Shown piece after piece: positions 61,240 to 64,000 of a stretch of 64,000 bases of DNA; position 1 is the first letter of the stretch; the number at the start of each line of letters is the position of its first letter. Under the pieces are notes generated by a model. That model made no database searches and was not told where the DNA came from. It saw nothing but the letters and a program-made list of their open reading frames with translations. Origin of the DNA: Wuchereria bancrofti (Eukaryota; Nematoda; Chromadorea; Rhabditida; Onchocercidae); the NCBI GenBank assembly GCA_005281725.1, contig SSBO01000003.1, positions 6,262,495 through 6,326,494 on the forward strand. The letters run 5' to 3'. Position numbers and translations under genes: made by a program.

Positions 61240-62820
61240 ATGGGGAACTGCTTGCCGTTACTGTTCCCGAACTTATTGCGTAGCGACGACCACTCTTCAC
61301 TGGAAGAAGTCATTGATAATGCTAGCGGCAGTAATACTATAATGAGATATCCCGATTCAGAGGTTGTTTAAACCGTAACGCTTAATATAATAGTTTTAAC
61401 GCTTAATAGCTAACTTTTGATGGATACTTCATAATATATTTTCTGGGACTGTATTGCACCACTCGCTATTGACTAGCGCTTATCCCACATGGACAGGACC
61501 AGAATTTGGGGAGAGATAGGTCCATAAATTCTGAGTTACTACCTTACTCTAACTACTTCTGTTCAAGCTAGTGTAGTCAAAAGTTGGGCACACTTGAAAT
61601 ATCATCATTATACTGCGGTGGTGCATATTTAAGACGTGTGAAGGTGGGTTCAAGTTTAAGAATTTTTGGAAATCTACTGAAAGATTTTAATCGAAAGAAA
61701 AAGAAATGAATTTTTTAATGTCTTTTTTAAAATTTTTATTGCTTTAGGCTTAAAATTTTTTATTGTCCATAGAAGTTGATCATTTTTATGGATCTTGTTC
61801 ACCGAATTTTGATGGATTTATGTTCCTTTCTAAAGGTGCATCTTTTATATTATTTGTTTTTTCTTAGTTGCAGAGTGCATACACAAATGAACTCTGGGTC
61901 TCAGAAACAAGCAGCGAAAGAAGGCGGCAAGAATTATTGATAGAAGATCCTAAAAAAGTTCACGTGTCAACACTACTAGAACAAATTCCTGCTGATACAT
62001 ATAAAGAAGAGGCAAAAATGAGAGATATCGAGTAAGCACTTTTTTCATGTGTTTTTTTTTTTTTGTTTGACTGAATCACCCCCTGTATTTGTTGTGTCAT
62101 TTTGGGTTTACATGCATTAATTACAGATGGAAATAGCTGTCTTGATATAACCGATGTCTGATATAACGCCCTCGCTTATTTTAAAGTTTGAAGCGAATCG
62201 AACTCTGGATTACTTTTTCTTTCTTTTATTGAGGCGGGATAGAAGAATGTTTTATAGGAGAATTATGTCGTGTCATCCTGATTGACTCTCAACAAAATCG
62301 ATTTTTGTTTAATGAAGCATGACTTGTCACGTTAGATCATTTCACACCTCATACCTTTCTTTATGTTACAAGAATTTTTTTAGTTTTCTACTGATAGTAA
62401 TGGTATAATTTGATAATAGAATAAGTTAGGATTATGGGATCTAGTTTTTTTCCGCTTTTTTCCTGATATAACACCCTCGCTTATTTTAAAATTTAAAGTA
62501 AATCGTTAATGACAGTAACCTGTTTTGAGAAGGAATTTTACTTTTTGTAGTGTCATATAATTCTTTTCTCTTTCAGATGTCCAATTTGTATGATAGATTT
62601 CGTTGATGGTGATCCGATTCGTTATTTGCCTTGTATGCATTGCTATCATAAGAATTGTGTGGATGACTGGTTGATGCGATCGTTTAGCTGTCCATCGTGC
62701 ATGGAACCCGTTGACTCAGCCATGTTATCATCATTTACTGCACATACACTTACAGGTTTAGAATCACTGACTTGTTCTTCGGCTGCGTCTGGCATACATT
62801 ACAGTTTGCCACCTTCATAA
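61240..62820 (+). CDS. RNF11-like RING-H2 E3 ubiquitin ligase
   Basis: Small membrane-anchored RING protein; vertebrate RNF11 modulates NEDD4-family ligases and endosomal sorting. Three exons give 174 aa: 61240-61362, 61874-62031 and 62577-62820. The start is chosen at MGNC because RNF11 proteins begin MGNC, an N-myristoylation signal with an adjacent palmitoylatable Cys. An upstream in-frame ATG-less extension is less likely. The RING-H2 ligands are all present: C95, C98, C113, H115, H118, C121, C132, C135. The block DFVDGDPIRYLPCMHCYHKN and DDWLMRSFSCPSCMEPVD is nearly the vertebrate sequence. The PPxY motif that recruits NEDD4-type ligases in vertebrate RNF11 is absent from this model. The acidic or basic linker SERRRQELLIEDPKK occupies its place. 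The tail after the RING is longer than in vertebrates (about 35 residues, Ser/Thr rich). Confidence 0.94.
62159..62505. repeat. direct repeat pair in RNF11-like intron 2
   Basis: Two copies of about 42 bp (62159-62200 and 62463-62505) share TGATATAAC(G/A)CCCTCG and then CTTATTTTAAA, with similar sequence after. They lie about 300 bp apart in the same orientation. They may be remnants of a dispersed repeat. Confidence 0.85.
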
Positions 62821-64000
62821 CTCATTCTTTTTTTTATCTTCATTTATAATATAATGTATTTTAGTTCCTTATCCCAGAAATTTAGATTGTTTTTCTTTCA
62901 TATTCAGTGATATAGTTGAGAGCTGAGGATACTGAGAGTAGCTATCAGTTTACTGCAAATTAATATTGTGTGTTCAGTTAACGAATTTTTCTATCTTGTC
63001 TTTTATGTGTATTTCTGTATATGTAAATATCTTTATCTGTTTGTAAAAAATTTCCAACAAAGTTCAACCTCCGGTGAGCATCATTTGGCTGGGATTATGA
63101 CTCTTGGGGAATACCGGAAACAGTATTTTCCAACATTGCTATGGTACATAATTATCTGATAGTTTCCAGTTTCTAGAATGTTTTCTTATTCCATTTTTTT
63201 CTTCAGTGTATTGTCTTAGAGTCTGAATGAGCTAGAACATTCCTATGCTTTTCTCTCGCAAAAGAGTAATAAGTTATTTGCTTTACTTTTGTTTTAATAC
63301 ATTGCAGCTCTAAAGTTGAGCACTAGAATGTTAAGTTGGTCGTGCTGTATTAATCGTCTAAGCTCTCCGGTTTAATCCACTTGTCTAGATTGTTAGTGGT
63401 TCAGTTTTCCAGTCCTGACTAACCGATATATGACAATATCTCCTCATTCCGCTTGAATTTTCTGATACTGGGAAGACCCGAAAGCTTCAGACTAACAATT
63501 TGACATCTTCTGTCACTGGAACTTCTTAAGGGACAGTTTTACGGAACTGTCAACGACTATGAAAACCGCAAAGGAAGTAATAAATTTTAGCATTTATGAG
63601 GAAAAATTTGCATCACTGTTCATATCTTGAACTTTTTCGATTCCATGTTCTATTATTTTATATGCTTTCCACTCATCTTTCGGGTATAAATGACCGATCA
63701 TACAGTTTGCTCTTCTTCAGTTCATTGGCTTAGTCCCAATTTATCACTGGTTGTGACTATTTATGTTTTATAAGGTTGATTTTAATCCTCATCACTTTCT
63801 GAACCAATCGTCCATTGTCAGCATTTGTTTAACATCTGGAGTTTAAAGTTATGGTTTTGAAGTTTTTGTTTGAATTTACATTCCTGAAAAATAATTTTGT
63901 TACCATTTTCTCCTTTTCTTTTTCTTGATGATTCAAATAGGTGATTATACAAACTGACGATTTTTACTTTGGAGTTTCTCTTTGGTGAAGTTTCGTTTGA
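62821..64000. other. right-edge region, one exon-like stretch
   Basis: After the RING gene most of this is AT-rich. About 63060-63155 is less AT-rich and has an open frame containing an ATG (MTLGEYRKQYFP) that could be an exon of a gene running right, or an alternative 3' exon. I could not confirm splice partners. Nothing else is supported to the end. Confidence 0.35.

Overview
This window is nuclear DNA of a nematode. The genes have many short exons with GT-AG introns. Most acceptors are of the short TTTCAG type, and several start codons lie within a few bases of such an acceptor, as expected for spliced-leader trans-splicing. Base composition is AT-rich, and the proteins read as divergent relatives of C. 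elegans genes. The style suggests a clade III (Spirurina) parasite, most likely a filaria. That is an inference, because no rRNA or other species marker is present. I found no tRNA, rRNA, CRISPR array or transposase gene.

Layout, left to right. (1) 295-2254 (+): 3' part of an unrecognised gene, followed by unassigned exon-like pieces. (2) 3329-6329 (+): a Cys-loop ligand-gated ion channel of the glycine/GABA/GluCl type with an altered pore motif. (3) 6755-11411 (-): Dishevelled, tail-to-tail with the channel. (4) 12894-14754 (-): a CAAX-ended Rho-like protein with degenerate G motifs. (5) 16712-19935 (+): a divergent importin-alpha-like ARM protein. (6) 23638-29035 (+): a cationic amino-acid transporter (SLC7/CAT). 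(7) 30441-36426 (-): a CELF/ETR-1 RNA-binding protein. (8) 42423-43766 (-): an intronless secreted-type protein, 151 bp downstream of (9) 43916-47879 (-): PEX5/PRX-5. (10) 48807-49729 (+): V-ATPase subunit F, divergent from PRX-5. (11) 50718-52251 (+): mitochondrial ClpP. (12) 55608-60538 (-): a TBC1D15/17-type Rab GAP. (13) 61240-62820 (+): an RNF11-type RING E3 ligase, divergent from the GAP. Between these lie long gene-poor tracts (19.9-23.6, 36.4-42.4 and 52.3-55.6 kb) that hold only repeats and random short frames.

Most genes are core cell biology: Wnt signalling, peroxisome import, proton pump, mitochondrial proteolysis, vesicle traffic and RNA processing. They do not form a single pathway. 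The less ordinary items are the pseudo-GTPase with a 79-bp duplication at an intron boundary, the eroded importin-alpha, the channel with EGR in place of PAR before TM2, and the intronless secreted-type protein in a possible operon with prx-5. Gene models were built by hand. Unless an entry says otherwise, every exon junction listed keeps reading frame.
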